Source: Bacteroidales bacterium
GTDB taxonomy: Bacteria > Bacteroidota > Bacteroidia > Bacteroidales > UBA12077
Direction of reading: 5' to 3'
Length of the DNA: 55,562 nucleotides
NCBI GenBank assembly: GCA_019038645.1
Contig: JAHOYT010000027.1
Coordinates: 1 to 55,562 of the forward strand
Below, in pieces: positions 27,491-37,333 of this stretch. The notes under the pieces are model-generated. The model had not been told where the DNA came from, searched no databases, and was given only the letters and a program-made list of their open reading frames with translations. Within the stretch, counting starts at the first letter, position 1. Each line of letters begins with the position of its first letter. Both the position numbers and the translations under genes were made by a program.

Positions 27491-29830
27491 ATGTTCAAAT
27501 ATCTATTAAAATCAGCGTTTAGAAATATCCTTAATAACAGAATATACTCATTTCTTAATTTTTCAGGATTATCAATTGGAATAGCTTCCTTTCTCTTGCT
27601 TTTTCTTTGGATAAAAGATGAGGTAAATTACAATAAGTTTAATGCAAATTATAATGAAATTTATCGTTTGTATTCTGAGTATCAGGAAAAAGACAATGTT
27701 TGGCAAACGCAGTTAACGCCCGATATGGCTGCACCTTTACTTGTCGGGCAATATCCGGGTATTAAAAATGCGGTTCGATTAAAAAACCAGGCATCAACAA
27801 TTAAGGTTGGAGAAGATTTGTTTAATGAAGAAAATTTGTTTTACACAGATCCTTCATTTTTTGAGATTTTTACTTCTGAAGTCGTTTACGGAGATCCGCA
27901 TATTGCCTTAAGTGATCCGAATTCAGTTGTACTTACATCTCATATTGCTAAAAAATATTTTGGCAATAAGAATCCAATTAATAAAACTATTCTTGTTGAT
28001 GGTATACATGAGTTCAATGTGGCAGCAGTTGTCAGGAATTTTCCAAATAATACGGATGTAAATTTTGATTTGTTACTTCCTTATAAATTTTTAGAAGATA
28101 ATAATTTAATGTGGAGATATTGGTCGTTTGGAAGAATTGAGACTTATATATTAGCCGGGAAAGGAAAACTAAAGAAACAATTAGATTTTGAAATTAAAGA
28201 TTTTATGTCTGATAAAGGACCAGATTTAGGTTTTGTTTTTAAGGTTCAGCCTTTAAGACAGTTACATTTATACTCGCTGGACGGAGAAAAAGCAGGAATG
28301 AAAACAGTGCAAATTTTCGCATTAATAGCATTATGTATTTTAGTTATTGCTTGTTTTAATTTTATAAATCTTACAACAGCTCAATATACAAAAAGGTCAA
28401 AAGAAATTTCTTTAAAACAAATATTAGGTAGTAGCAAGTTAGGCCTTGTTAAAAATATATTTTTTGAAACAGGATTATTCGTTTTAATTTCAGGTGTATT
28501 TGCTTTAATATTCATTGAGTTATTCCGAATGCCTTTCAATAAAATTTCAGGAAAGGAGCTTACAATTAATTATTTAGATTTGTCCTTTATTGGATATCTA
28601 TTTTTAATATTTTTCATTACAAGTATAATATCGGCTTTATATCCAGCCTATTTTATTACAAAGTTTAAGTCTTTAAATCTTTTAACCGGTGAGCTAACAA
28701 AAGGCTTGCGTGGAAAAAGAATTCGAAAGCTTATTGTTATATTTCAATTTACCATATCTATTATTCTTGTAATATCATCTATCACAATATTTAGGCAATT
28801 TGATTATCTGAAAAATAAAGATCTTGGTTATAATACAAGTAATATAGTCTATCTTCCATTAAAAGGAGTTGCCAGAAATAATTACGGACTTATAAAACAG
28901 CAAATTAAGAATAGTCCATTTATTGAAAATGTTTCAGTTGTTTCTGAACTACCCAATTTTGTTGGTATTGGTACAAGTAATTATAATTACGAAGGAAAAG
29001 ATCCGGCTGACGATAAAGGTTTTACAATTTTATCGGTAGACCATGATTTTTTAGAAACCATTGATTTAGAATTGTCGCAAGGAAAAGATTTTTCATTGGA
29101 TTTTAATTCAGATTCTTCAAATTATATTCTTAACGAAAAGGCAATTCAATATATGGGTTTAGAAAACCCGGTGGGAAGTAAATTTAGCATGTTTGATATT
29201 GAAGGAGAAATAATTGGTGTTGTGAAAGATTTTCATTTTAAGCCATTAAATGAGCCTGTTGAACCAATATTTTTAGCAATTGTACCGAATTACTACTCAT
29301 ACTTTATGATAAAATTAAATGATAAAAGTATTCCAAACGGAATTAATCATATCGAAAAAGTGTGGAATGAATTCTTACATGATTATGCTTTCGAATATGA
29401 TTTTTGGGATGATCATAAAACAAGTATTTACAGATCTGAAAAAAGAATGATTAACATCTTTTTGTATTTTACTTTACTGGCAATATTAATTGCTGCGATT
29501 GGATTAGTTGGTCTTTCAATGTTTACTACCGAAATTAAAACAAAGGAAATAGGAGTCAAGAAAGTAAACGGAGCAAATACATTAAGTATTATTAAAATGT
29601 TTATTAAGGATTATTCAATATGGATTTTAGTTTCAATTATAATTGCTTGCCCAATTGCATATTATGTAATGGATAAGTGGTTACAAGATTATGCTTATAG
29701 AATCGATTTATCTATATGGATTTTTATAATAAGTGTTGTATTTGTATATGTAATTGGAATACTATCAATAATTGTTCAGTCGTATAAAGCTGCTAAGGCA
29801 AAACCTGTTGAGAGTTTACGTTACGAATAG
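27491..29830 (+). CDS. FtsX/MacB-type ABC transporter permease, array gene 3
   Basis: 779 residues with the same membrane plan, GLSIGIASFLLLFLWIKDE in the first helix region and IKTKEIGVKKVNGANTLSI in the terminal FtsX block. The C-terminus is KPVESLRYE. It begins 11 bases after gene 2 and should share its transcript. A 151-base gap separates it from gene 4, so a break or additional promoter is possible there. Confidence 0.85.
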   Translation: MFKYLLKSAFRNILNNRIYSFLNFSGLSIGIASFLLLFLWIKDEVNYNKFNANYNEIYRLYSEYQEKDNVWQTQLTPDMAAPLLVGQYPGIKNAVRLKNQASTIKVGEDLFNEENLFYTDPSFFEIFTSEVVYGDPHIALSDPNSVVLTSHIAKKYFGNKNPINKTILVDGIHEFNVAAVVRNFPNNTDVNFDLLLPYKFLEDNNLMWRYWSFGRIETYILAGKGKLKKQLDFEIKDFMSDKGPDLGFVFKVQPLRQLHLYSLDGEKAGMKTVQIFALIALCILVIACFNFINLTTAQYTKRSKEISLKQILGSSKLGLVKNIFFETGLFVLISGVFALIFIELFRMPFNKISGKELTINYLDLSFIGYLFLIFFITSIISALYPAYFITKFKSLNLLTGELTKGLRGKRIRKLIVIFQFTISIILVISSITIFRQFDYLKNKDLGYNTSNIVYLPLKGVARNNYGLIKQQIKNSPFIENVSVVSELPNFVGIGTSNYNYEGKDPADDKGFTILSVDHDFLETIDLELSQGKDFSLDFNSDSSNYILNEKAIQYMGLENPVGSKFSMFDIEGEIIGVVKDFHFKPLNEPVEPIFLAIVPNYYSYFMIKLNDKSIPNGINHIEKVWNEFLHDYAFEYDFWDDHKTSIYRSEKRMINIFLYFTLLAILIAAIGLVGLSMFTTEIKTKEIGVKKVNGANTLSIIKMFIKDYSIWILVSIIIACPIAYYVMDKWLQDYAYRIDLSIWIFIISVVFVYVIGILSIIVQSYKAAKAKPVESLRYE

Positions 29831-29981
29831 ATTGGGTGTTCATTTTTTAGTTTAAATGTTGGATTTTGCAACAGTTGATTTTTAATTGTAAATTGTAAGA
29901 TGTTGATTGTTAGTATTTAAAAATTTTGGTATATGGTTTGGCATAAATAATTGTCAACAAAAATTAACAAACTTTACAATT

Positions 29982-32402
29982 ATGATTAAGAACTTTTTCA
30001 AAATAGCATTACGAAATTTATGGCGTAATAAATTAAATACATTCGTAAATATTCTTGGTTTATCAGTTGGTATAGCCAGTTGTATTCTGATTTCATTGCA
30101 TGTAATGGACGAATATTCATACGATAAGTTTTTTGAGAATTCTGATAACATATATCGAGTAGCTTTAAATCGTATTTATCCTGAAAATACTATAAGCTAT
30201 GCTATTATTCCTCATTCTTATGGTCCAACTATTAAAGAAGATTTTCCGGAAGTAGAAGCCCAAATGAGAATTTCTCGTTTCAATAACGAATTAGTATTTC
30301 GTTATGAAGAAAATGTTTTTAAGGAAAATAATTTTTGTTTTGCCGATTCTACTTTTTTCGATTTCTTTTCAATAAAGCTATTAATTGGCGATCCGAAAAC
30401 AGTTCTAGCTGATCCAACATCAATTGTGATGACAGAAAGTACTGCAAAAAGATACTTTGGAAGCGATGATCCTTTGGGCAAGATGATTACAACGCCCTTT
30501 GGAGAAATTAAAGTTTCCGGAGTATGTGAGGATGTTCCGGAGAATTCACATATGGATTTTGATTTCTTAGGTTCTTTATTTGTAAATCAGTTTATAAGAG
30601 CAGTAAATTATGTTTCTTTTTCCACACATACTTATATTAAATTAGCAGCAGGAACAAACCCTACAACTGTTCAGGCAAAATTGCCGGATTTAGTTAAAAG
30701 ATATGCAGCTGGTCAGATTGAATCGCAAATGGGCGTAACTTTTGAGGAATATACAAAAGCTGGCAATGGATACGATTATTTTTTACAACCATTAACAAGT
30801 ATTCATTTGCATTCCAATCTCGAAGCTGAAATGAATCCGAATGGGGATTACAGATATGTTATTATATTTATTTCAATAGCAATATTTATTTTAGTGCTTG
30901 CATGTATAAATTTTATAAACCTGTCAACAGCACAAGCTGCAGAACGCGCAAAAGAAGTTGGTATCAGAAAGGTAGTAGGTAGCAATAAAAAATTTCTTGT
31001 AAGGCAGTTTTTGTTTGAATCAATCTTTGTTAGTTTTTTTAGTTTGTGGATAGGCTTAATTTTGATTGAATTATCTCTTCCAATTTTTAATAATCTTGCT
31101 CAAAAGTCACTTTATATAGATTATTTTGGGAATCCTTATGTTCTGCCGTCATTATTCTGTGTAAGCATATTTGTAGGGATAATTGCAGGTATATATCCAT
31201 CTTTCTTTTTATCTTCATATAAACCTGTTGAGGTGCTAAAAGGAAAATTTGGGTCTTCAAAACGAGGTCGGATTTTACGATATTCTTTAGTGATTTTTCA
31301 GTTTACTATCTCCATTGGATTAATAGCATTTACTTTATTAGTGAATAGCCAAATTCGGTATATAATGAATAAAAATCTTGGATTTGATAAAGAAAAAGTT
31401 GTGGTAGTAGATAGAATTTTTTCATTACGGGAAAATATGCAAATATTTATTGACGAGGTTAAAAAAATGCCTGAGGTTAAAAATGTATCCTTATCCGGTT
31501 CTGAGATTCAGGGAGGTTTTTATTTTGGAGTAATGCTCCAAAAAGATGCAAATTCAGAAATCTTGACAACAAGAGGGATGATTGTTGACGATTTCTTTGT
31601 TAAAACAATGGGATTAGAAATAGCAGACGGAAGAGATTTTTCAGATCAGTTTGATGATTCCTTAAAAGTACTGGTTAATGAGGCTTTTGTTAAAGAGTTT
31701 GATTTTAAGGAACCTGTAGGAGCACGATTCAGGTTCAGATTTAATAATGAGGATCCTTTCGATGAATATACAATAGTTGGAGTGGTTAAAAATTATCACT
31801 ATAATTCTCTTCATCAACCGATACAGTCATTTATTATGTTTAATAATGAAGAAAGAGGAGGAGCGGCTGGTCAATTAAATGTAAAATTAACAAAGGGGAA
31901 TATTACATCTACTATACAAGAAATTGAAAACAAATGGAATGAATTTAGTAATGAGTCTCTGTTCTCGTATTACTTTCTGGATGAGCATTTAGGTCAGATG
32001 TACACCATGGAAAAAACATCGATGCGAATTTTTAGCATATTTTCTTTACTGGCAATTATTATTGCATGCATTGGATTATTAGGTCTGGCATCATACATGG
32101 CTATACAACGTACAAAAGAAGTGGGTATAAGAAAAGCTATGGGAGCATCTGTTTCAAATATTATATTGTTACTATCATATGATTTTACTAAATGGGTTGT
32201 ATTTGCGAATATAATTGCTTGGCCATTAGCTTATTTATTAATGAATAATTGGCTTAAAAACTTTGCATACAGAACAAATATTGGAATATGGATTTTTATT
32301 GTTTCAGGTGGTTTATCAATATTGATAGCATTAGTTACAATAATTTTTATGGCATATAAAGCAGCATCCAGAAACCCGGTTAATAGTTTACGTTACGAAT
32401 AA
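29982..32402 (+). CDS. FtsX/MacB-type ABC transporter permease, array gene 4
   Basis: 806 residues from the ATG at 29982. The frame is open further back to 29907, but all paralogues begin at the MIKNFFKIALRN-like segment just before the first helix. The terminal FtsX block has QRTKEVGIRKAMGASVSNI and the protein ends in NPVNSLRYE. It is the longest of the four because of a larger second periplasmic domain. No ATPase gene follows; the next gene is on the other strand. Confidence 0.85.
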   Translation: MIKNFFKIALRNLWRNKLNTFVNILGLSVGIASCILISLHVMDEYSYDKFFENSDNIYRVALNRIYPENTISYAIIPHSYGPTIKEDFPEVEAQMRISRFNNELVFRYEENVFKENNFCFADSTFFDFFSIKLLIGDPKTVLADPTSIVMTESTAKRYFGSDDPLGKMITTPFGEIKVSGVCEDVPENSHMDFDFLGSLFVNQFIRAVNYVSFSTHTYIKLAAGTNPTTVQAKLPDLVKRYAAGQIESQMGVTFEEYTKAGNGYDYFLQPLTSIHLHSNLEAEMNPNGDYRYVIIFISIAIFILVLACINFINLSTAQAAERAKEVGIRKVVGSNKKFLVRQFLFESIFVSFFSLWIGLILIELSLPIFNNLAQKSLYIDYFGNPYVLPSLFCVSIFVGIIAGIYPSFFLSSYKPVEVLKGKFGSSKRGRILRYSLVIFQFTISIGLIAFTLLVNSQIRYIMNKNLGFDKEKVVVVDRIFSLRENMQIFIDEVKKMPEVKNVSLSGSEIQGGFYFGVMLQKDANSEILTTRGMIVDDFFVKTMGLEIADGRDFSDQFDDSLKVLVNEAFVKEFDFKEPVGARFRFRFNNEDPFDEYTIVGVVKNYHYNSLHQPIQSFIMFNNEERGGAAGQLNVKLTKGNITSTIQEIENKWNEFSNESLFSYYFLDEHLGQMYTMEKTSMRIFSIFSLLAIIIACIGLLGLASYMAIQRTKEVGIRKAMGASVSNIILLLSYDFTKWVVFANIIAWPLAYLLMNNWLKNFAYRTNIGIWIFIVSGGLSILIALVTIIFMAYKAASRNPVNSLRYE

Positions 32403-32486
32403 CTAATAATTTGAAAATTAATCACTTAAATAAAGAGGACTGGAATTTTACAATCATTTTTATTATTGCACTGTTTTTTTAGTTTC

Positions 32487-34211
32487 TTATTGATATTCAT
32501 TTGATTTTTTATTGCAATAAATTACCATTTGACGACAGTATTCTGCTTTATGTTCATATTCAATTCTTTTTGCTTCATCAGGACTAACTTCGCCAGCACC
32601 ATACGGAATTAATTGACTATAGCCGGTAACCTGTTTGTCGTTTGCAGCATTTGAAACATCCATTATTGCAAGGCTCAATCCAATAACAGCAAACAATAGT
32701 CCACTACGTCCCTTTTCATAAATTTCTGCTTTTTTTAAGAGCTTTGGTTCGGCTTTTTCAAAATTAATAGCTGCACGGTTAAACTGTTGTTTGGCTAACT
32801 CTTTATTGTTGGCTTTTTCATTTATTTCAGCTGAAAACATAAATGATTTTCCAGAAGCAAAAATAGCATCAGGGGTACCGGTACCCTTAAACTCTTTTGG
32901 TAATATACCTTTACTTAAAAAATATTTTCCAAGCTCATCATTGTTTCTTTCGAAAGCGATTCGCATATGAAAAGGTTTTATTATTGCTCCATTTTCAATT
33001 AAAAGCTTTACAACTTCATTATTTCCGGCATATACTGCTGTGTTAATAACAGCACCATGTTCTCCTCTTATTTTATTTACTTTTTCTCCATGATCTATGA
33101 ATAACTGCACCATTTCCACATTTCCGTATTTACCAGCGAATAAAAACGCATCGTGCTTTGTATCTAAAGTTTTAATTCTTGTATTGGCATTTTGTTCAAG
33201 AAAATATTTTACCATGACAGTGTTTCCGGCAATAACTGCCAACATAAGACAGGTATATTGATCTTTGGTCCACATATTAATGCTATAACCTTTTTCAATC
33301 ATAAGTTGTATTAGTTCAAGGTCCCCATAACGCGCTGCAAGTGTTATTGCGGACCATCCATTTATATCCCGTTTTTTTAGATCCACTCCTTTATTTATCA
33401 AAAATTTAGCCGACTCAAGGTTGCCATATCTAATCGCTAACATCACTGTACTCCATTTACCATGGGTTTTCAGATGAATATCAGCGCCATTTTCAATAAG
33501 CTTCATAATGATCTCATCGTTTCCATATTGGCAGGCATACATAAAGGAACTGCACTTTTGTTCATTTATCATATGAATATCAACTCCATTGTCAAGAAAA
33601 TAATTAGCTGACTTCAGATTCCCCCCAAAAAGTGATGCCATAAGTGAAGTCCAATCATCAGAACTGGTTTCATTAATATCCACTCCTTTATCGATAAATA
33701 ATTCTATAAGGGAATCGTTTCCGTATGCACAAGCAAATAGAAATGGTGTCCAGTTCTTCTTTGTTTTAGTATAGATATTTGCCCCTTGTTCAATTAAATA
33801 TGTAGCAACCTCTGAATTTCCTGCTCTACAAGCAGCCGTTAACGCAGTCCACCCCTTGTTATCTGCTTCTAACTCAGCTCCTGCCTTCAATAGTTTCCAA
33901 ACTACCATTGGATTGCTTACAGTGCTGGCATGCATCAAAGTAGTCAAATCTGATTTATCTCTTTCGTTTACGTTTGCTTTAGCCTCAATAAGAGCATCAA
34001 TTATTTCTTCATTGTTCATAGCAATGGCATGCATTAAGGGAGTAAAGCCATCTTTGTCTTTTTCATTAATATAATTATTATCGGAAATGTAGGATAGTGC
34101 TGTTGGAGTATTGTCATTTTGGATTGCAAAATGTAAAGGAAATTTTTCATTTTGAGCATAAATGTTAAATGCAACAAAAATTAGAATAATTGTGAAATAC
34201 AACTTACGCAT
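32487..34211 (-). CDS. Secreted ankyrin-repeat protein
   Basis: 574 residues with a signal peptide (cleavage near IYAQ). Residues about 25-440 consist of roughly twelve ankyrin repeats of 33 residues with the usual GxTxLMxAxxxGNxExxxxLIxxGAxIxxx pattern. A C-terminal part has a hydrophobic helix (GLLFAVIGLSLAIMDVSNA) and a coiled, Lys-rich segment before it. The protein should be exported and bind partner proteins; no enzyme is attached. It stands alone between the permease array and the zinc-ribbon gene. Confidence 0.82.
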   Translation of the reverse strand: MRKLYFTIILIFVAFNIYAQNEKFPLHFAIQNDNTPTALSYISDNNYINEKDKDGFTPLMHAIAMNNEEIIDALIEAKANVNERDKSDLTTLMHASTVSNPMVVWKLLKAGAELEADNKGWTALTAACRAGNSEVATYLIEQGANIYTKTKKNWTPFLFACAYGNDSLIELFIDKGVDINETSSDDWTSLMASLFGGNLKSANYFLDNGVDIHMINEQKCSSFMYACQYGNDEIIMKLIENGADIHLKTHGKWSTVMLAIRYGNLESAKFLINKGVDLKKRDINGWSAITLAARYGDLELIQLMIEKGYSINMWTKDQYTCLMLAVIAGNTVMVKYFLEQNANTRIKTLDTKHDAFLFAGKYGNVEMVQLFIDHGEKVNKIRGEHGAVINTAVYAGNNEVVKLLIENGAIIKPFHMRIAFERNNDELGKYFLSKGILPKEFKGTGTPDAIFASGKSFMFSAEINEKANNKELAKQQFNRAAINFEKAEPKLLKKAEIYEKGRSGLLFAVIGLSLAIMDVSNAANDKQVTGYSQLIPYGAGEVSPDEAKRIEYEHKAEYCRQMVIYCNKKSNEYQ

Positions 34212-34464
34212 TTTAAAAAGTATTTAATAATGAATTGGTTCAGGGATTATTATAACACCAAAGCAAAATGATGTTTCAAAAGAGTAATGAAATGGTTTCA
34301 ATAATTTAAACAGAAGTTTTTCCATTTCGGTACAATAAAAGAGTAGACAATGGTTAGTATCAATTATCAAATTTTACAAAAAATATATGTAATTTACAAG
34401 TTTATTGGTGTGTGATTTTCCACTGACATTCACTTAAATTTGATTAGAAATTAAAAACCTACAA

Positions 34465-34677
34465 ATGAAATTTATGATCTGCCCGCAATGTGGTGTTGCA
34501 ATATTTTATGTTAAGAATAAGGAAGGAGAAAGACTGAATGTAAAAGTTTCAAGAGCATTGGAAATTATTCCAAACGATCAATCAAAAAATCTTAAAGGTT
34601 ACAATTTAGATGAACTGTTTTGTTTAGGTTGTTCATGGCATGGTAAAATAGGTGAACTTAAGAAATATTTTATATAA
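34465..34677 (+). CDS. Small zinc-ribbon protein
   Basis: 70 residues with two CxxC pairs, Cys6/Cys9 (CPQC) and Cys53/Cys56 (CLGC followed by SWHG), spaced as in a zinc ribbon. The part between is a basic beta-like segment. A possible -7 element TAAATTTG lies at 34435-34442. I do not recognise the family; a nucleic acid or protein binding role would be usual for such proteins. Confidence 0.6.
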   Translation: MKFMICPQCGVAIFYVKNKEGERLNVKVSRALEIIPNDQSKNLKGYNLDELFCLGCSWHGKIGELKKYFI

Positions 34678-34743
34678 AGATTGAATGGGAATTAAAACGA
34701 AAGATTCTATCCTAAAAGTTTTTGGATGTTCATATTTCCACAA

Positions 34744-34765
34744 GCCTGACTGCCGTCAGGCAGGC
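34744..34765. repeat. Near-palindromic intergenic repeat
   Basis: A 22-base near-palindrome with core CTGCCGTCAG and arms GCCTG/CAGGC. It resembles the palindrome inside the element at 5046-5065, so both belong to one dispersed family. It lies just outside the insertion sequence. Confidence 0.5.
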
Positions 34766-34834
34766 TCAATATGACAATCAACAATCAATCAATTTGACCC
34801 GTCCTAAATAATGGCTACACAAATTGTAGCAATT

Positions 34835-35200
34835 ATGTATAAAAATGACAAAGTAACAAGACGTTACAGTGAGAGTTTTAAACTCAAAATTTTATCGGAA
34901 CTTAGTACGGGTAAATATACCAAAAGAGAATTAGGTCGTATTTATGGAATCCATAATAGTTCTATCAATGAGTGGGTTCTTAAATACGATAGAAAAGACT
35001 TAATGAATACTAGAGTTATCGTGAAAACAAAAGATGAAATTAGTAGATTAAAAGCCTTAGAAAAAGAGGTAGAACAGCTAAAGAACTTACTGGTAAGGAA
35101 AGATATGGAGAAACTGGTAAGCGACTCTTATCTTGAAGTAGCTGCAAAGAATTTAGGTTATAAAAGTGTTGAAGAGCTAAAAAAAAACTTAAACATTTAG
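34835..35200 (+). CDS. IS3-family transposase OrfA
   Basis: 121 residues from the ATG at 34835; an in-frame ATG at 34811 lies inside the terminal inverted repeat. The N-terminal helix-turn-helix (SFKLKILSELSTGKYTKRELGRIYGIHNSSINEWVLKY) binds the element ends. A leucine-rich coiled coil follows (ISRLKALEKEVEQLKNLLVRKD), used for multimerisation. The frame crosses the A9 slippage site just before its stop at 35198-35200. Confidence 0.85.
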   Translation: MYKNDKVTRRYSESFKLKILSELSTGKYTKRELGRIYGIHNSSINEWVLKYDRKDLMNTRVIVKTKDEISRLKALEKEVEQLKNLLVRKDMEKLVSDSYLEVAAKNLGYKSVEELKKNLNI

Positions 35201-35205
35201 CTCTT

Positions 35206-36063
35206 ATGAAAGCAGTAGATATAACAAGAAAAATAGGTGGATCTAACATTGAAACTACCTGTAATTGCTTTGATGTGCACAGAGATGCATACTATAAGTA
35301 CCTAAAGCGATATAAGAAGCGTAAAGCTGTTGAAGTGAAAGTAATAGATCTCGTAAAAGTAGAACGTATAATACAACCACGAGTGGGAACAAGAAAACTG
35401 TACAAGGCTTTAAAATCAACATTTAAAGCAACAGGAATAAAGCTTGGTAGAGATTGTTTGTTTGACATTCTTCGTTCTCATGATATGCTTGTAAAACGAA
35501 AGAAAGCAACATGCAAAACTACAGATTCTTATCATCGTTTTCATAAGTATAACAACCTTGTGAAAGATATGAATGTTACAGCGCCCAATCAGGTTTGGGT
35601 CTCTGACATTACATATATTAGAACTGTTAATGGTTTTTGCTATTTAGCGCTGATTACAGACATGTTCTCTCGAAAAATAGTAGGATATGACATCAGCGAT
35701 TCTCTGGAGCTGACGGGCTGTCTTCGAGCCTTAAAACGAGCTCTGAGGACAGCCCGTCCAGCGGTCGGCTTAGTACATCACTCTGACAGAGGTATTCAGT
35801 ATTGTAGTAATCAATATGTAAGTGAATTAAAGAAACATAAAATCAAAATTAGCATGACTGAAGAAAATCATTGTTATGAAAATGCAATAGCTGAAAGAGT
35901 TAACGGCATTTTAAAAGATGAATTTTATCTTGACCAATGCTTCTTTAATACACGGAACGCTTGCAAAGCAGCAAAAAATGCAATAGATATTTACAATAAT
36001 AAAAGATTACACTTATCTTTAGCATATAAAACACCAAATATGGTATTTAATAAAGCAGCGTAA
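35206..36063 (+). CDS. IS3-family transposase OrfB (DDE integrase core)
   Basis: 285 residues in the -1 frame relative to OrfA; the frame is open back to 35173, so a slip on the A9 run would give an OrfAB fusion transposase. The rve/DDE core shows the catalytic residues in VSDITYI, HHSDRGIQY and ENAIAERVNG, with KDEFYLD and YNNKRLHLSL after them. All catalytic residues are present and the reading frame is unbroken. Confidence 0.9.
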   Translation: MKAVDITRKIGGSNIETTCNCFDVHRDAYYKYLKRYKKRKAVEVKVIDLVKVERIIQPRVGTRKLYKALKSTFKATGIKLGRDCLFDILRSHDMLVKRKKATCKTTDSYHRFHKYNNLVKDMNVTAPNQVWVSDITYIRTVNGFCYLALITDMFSRKIVGYDISDSLELTGCLRALKRALRTARPAVGLVHHSDRGIQYCSNQYVSELKKHKIKISMTEENHCYENAIAERVNGILKDEFYLDQCFFNTRNACKAAKNAIDIYNNKRLHLSLAYKTPNMVFNKAA

Positions 36064-36106
36064 ATTTAATTTTTAACTGTAGCCATATTTTAGGACTAGA
36101 CAATTT

Positions 36107-36133
36107 GTCACACTGAGTTTAGCGAAGTGTAGA
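36107..36133. repeat. Short dispersed repeat next to the IS
   Basis: TGTCACACTGAGTTTAGCGA and the following AGTGTAGAT contain a short inverted pair (ACACT/AGTGT). The pattern is common in intergenic regions of Bacteroidota in my experience. It has no coding capacity. Confidence 0.35.
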
Positions 36134-36163
36134 TAAAAAAAGAGGCTTTTAAACGGCCTCTTT
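36134..36163 (-). terminator. Terminator of the vWA protein gene
   Basis: AAAGAGGC (36139-36146) pairs with GCCTCTTT (36156-36163). On the minus strand the stem is followed by a run of T. It lies 22 bases beyond the stop of the gene at 36185. Confidence 0.75.
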
Positions 36164-36184
36164 ATTCTGGAAATGATATTCAAC

Positions 36185-37333
36185 TTACTTTTCAAATTTA
36201 AAATTCTTTGATTTAGCCTGAGTTTTTATTGCATTCAGCATTGCATCATCCAAAGCGTTTTCCTGACTATTTTCTGCTTTTTGTTTTCGCACATAATCTT
36301 CCCGCTTTTTATTCAGCTCAATTATTTCTTTCTGAATTATTTGGCGTTCTTTTTTCTTTGTATCAACGTATATTGTTTTCTCTTCATCATTCATTCCTTT
36401 CATTACTGCCGGAAGATCCGCTTCTTTAACTTCAGCAATTTCAAAATCTTCCTGTTCAGCTGCATCAACTAAATCCCACGATTCATTTTTATACACATGA
36501 GAAGCTTTTGAAACAGAACGTTTAACAGCATTTACTTTGTCAATACTTCCTGCATTTGCATCCTGCGCTGCTTGATTTTGTTTTTTTTGTCTTCCTAAAC
36601 TTCCGTAAGAAACATAAGTATCGTTCAGCTTTGTATTCAATTTTGCAATACGATCATCATAAGGCGAAGTAACATAAACTGTTTTACAATCCTGGTTAAT
36701 ACTCATATATTCACCACCAGTAATGTCAGCTCCTTTTTTCCAGCTTGTTTGTACGCCTTCGCGAAAATCGCCACAAAAGATAGTGTTCACAATAACTCCT
36801 TTATTTTTAGCACGATAACAAGCATCATGAAAATTAACTCCACCTTGTGTAAAAGGTTCGTTACCGGCAATAAATATAAGTTTCAAATCTTCATTTGAAT
36901 TATTCCATTCTAATTGATCAAGGGAAGTATTAATTACCTGACCGCAAAATTCGCTGCCACCATTGGTTCTTAATTCAAATAGTTTTTGTGATATAAGGTC
37001 CAGATCTTTTGTTAAATAGCTTACTTGTCTAATATAACCTTCACGTGCACTCAGCCAGTCGTTGCCATATTCATAAAGGGCAATTTGTAGTTCAGGTCTT
37101 TCTCCATCGCAACTTGCTCCTGATAGTTCGTTAACTATGGTCCAAAGCTGAGATTTTGCTTGTTCAATTAAACCATCCATACTATTACTTGTGTCTAATA
37201 ATAATGCAATTTTAATCGATTTCTTTTCATCATTATTATCTGCAGAGAGATTTAGTCCTGTAAAAACTAAAAAGATAAACATTCCCGTTAAAATGAGATT
37301 TTTGTTTCTAAAAATTTGATTTTGTGTTTTCAT
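36185..37333 (-). CDS. Secreted von Willebrand factor A-domain protein
   Basis: 382 residues with a signal peptide near residues 10-32. The vWA domain starts at KSIKIALLLDTSNSMDG, a complete MIDAS metal site (DxSxS), and runs to about 230, with FIAGNEPFTQGG as a later MIDAS loop. The C-terminal 130 residues are charged and helical (KKKERQIIQKEIIELNKKREDYVRKQK). Such proteins bind partners through a metal ion outside the cytoplasm; nothing here suggests an enzyme. It is divergent from the TPR kinase gene. Confidence 0.8.
   Translation of the reverse strand: MKTQNQIFRNKNLILTGMFIFLVFTGLNLSADNNDEKKSIKIALLLDTSNSMDGLIEQAKSQLWTIVNELSGASCDGERPELQIALYEYGNDWLSAREGYIRQVSYLTKDLDLISQKLFELRTNGGSEFCGQVINTSLDQLEWNNSNEDLKLIFIAGNEPFTQGGVNFHDACYRAKNKGVIVNTIFCGDFREGVQTSWKKGADITGGEYMSINQDCKTVYVTSPYDDRIAKLNTKLNDTYVSYGSLGRQKKQNQAAQDANAGSIDKVNAVKRSVSKASHVYKNESWDLVDAAEQEDFEIAEVKEADLPAVMKGMNDEEKTIYVDTKKKERQIIQKEIIELNKKREDYVRKQKAENSQENALDDAMLNAIKTQAKSKNFKFEK

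Larger units (their letters stand above)
34795..36102 (+). mobile_element. Complete IS3-family insertion sequence
   Basis: The element is about 1308 bp. Terminal inverted repeats of 25 bp match at about 20 positions; both contain TCCTAAA and ATGGCTACA (left end 34795-34819, right end 36078-36102). It is flanked by ATT on each side (34792-34794 and 36103-36105), a 3-bp target duplication typical of IS3 elements. It carries two overlapping-phase frames: an HTH OrfA and a DDE OrfB in the -1 frame, joined by an A9 run at 35179-35187 suited to programmed frameshifting. Both frames are intact, so the element may still be active. Confidence 0.9.

Noticed and set aside
29925-29945. Sigma-54 promoter before permease array gene 4
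   Set aside because: TTTTGGTATATGGTTTGGCA has GG-N10-GG spacing but matches the consensus poorly elsewhere.
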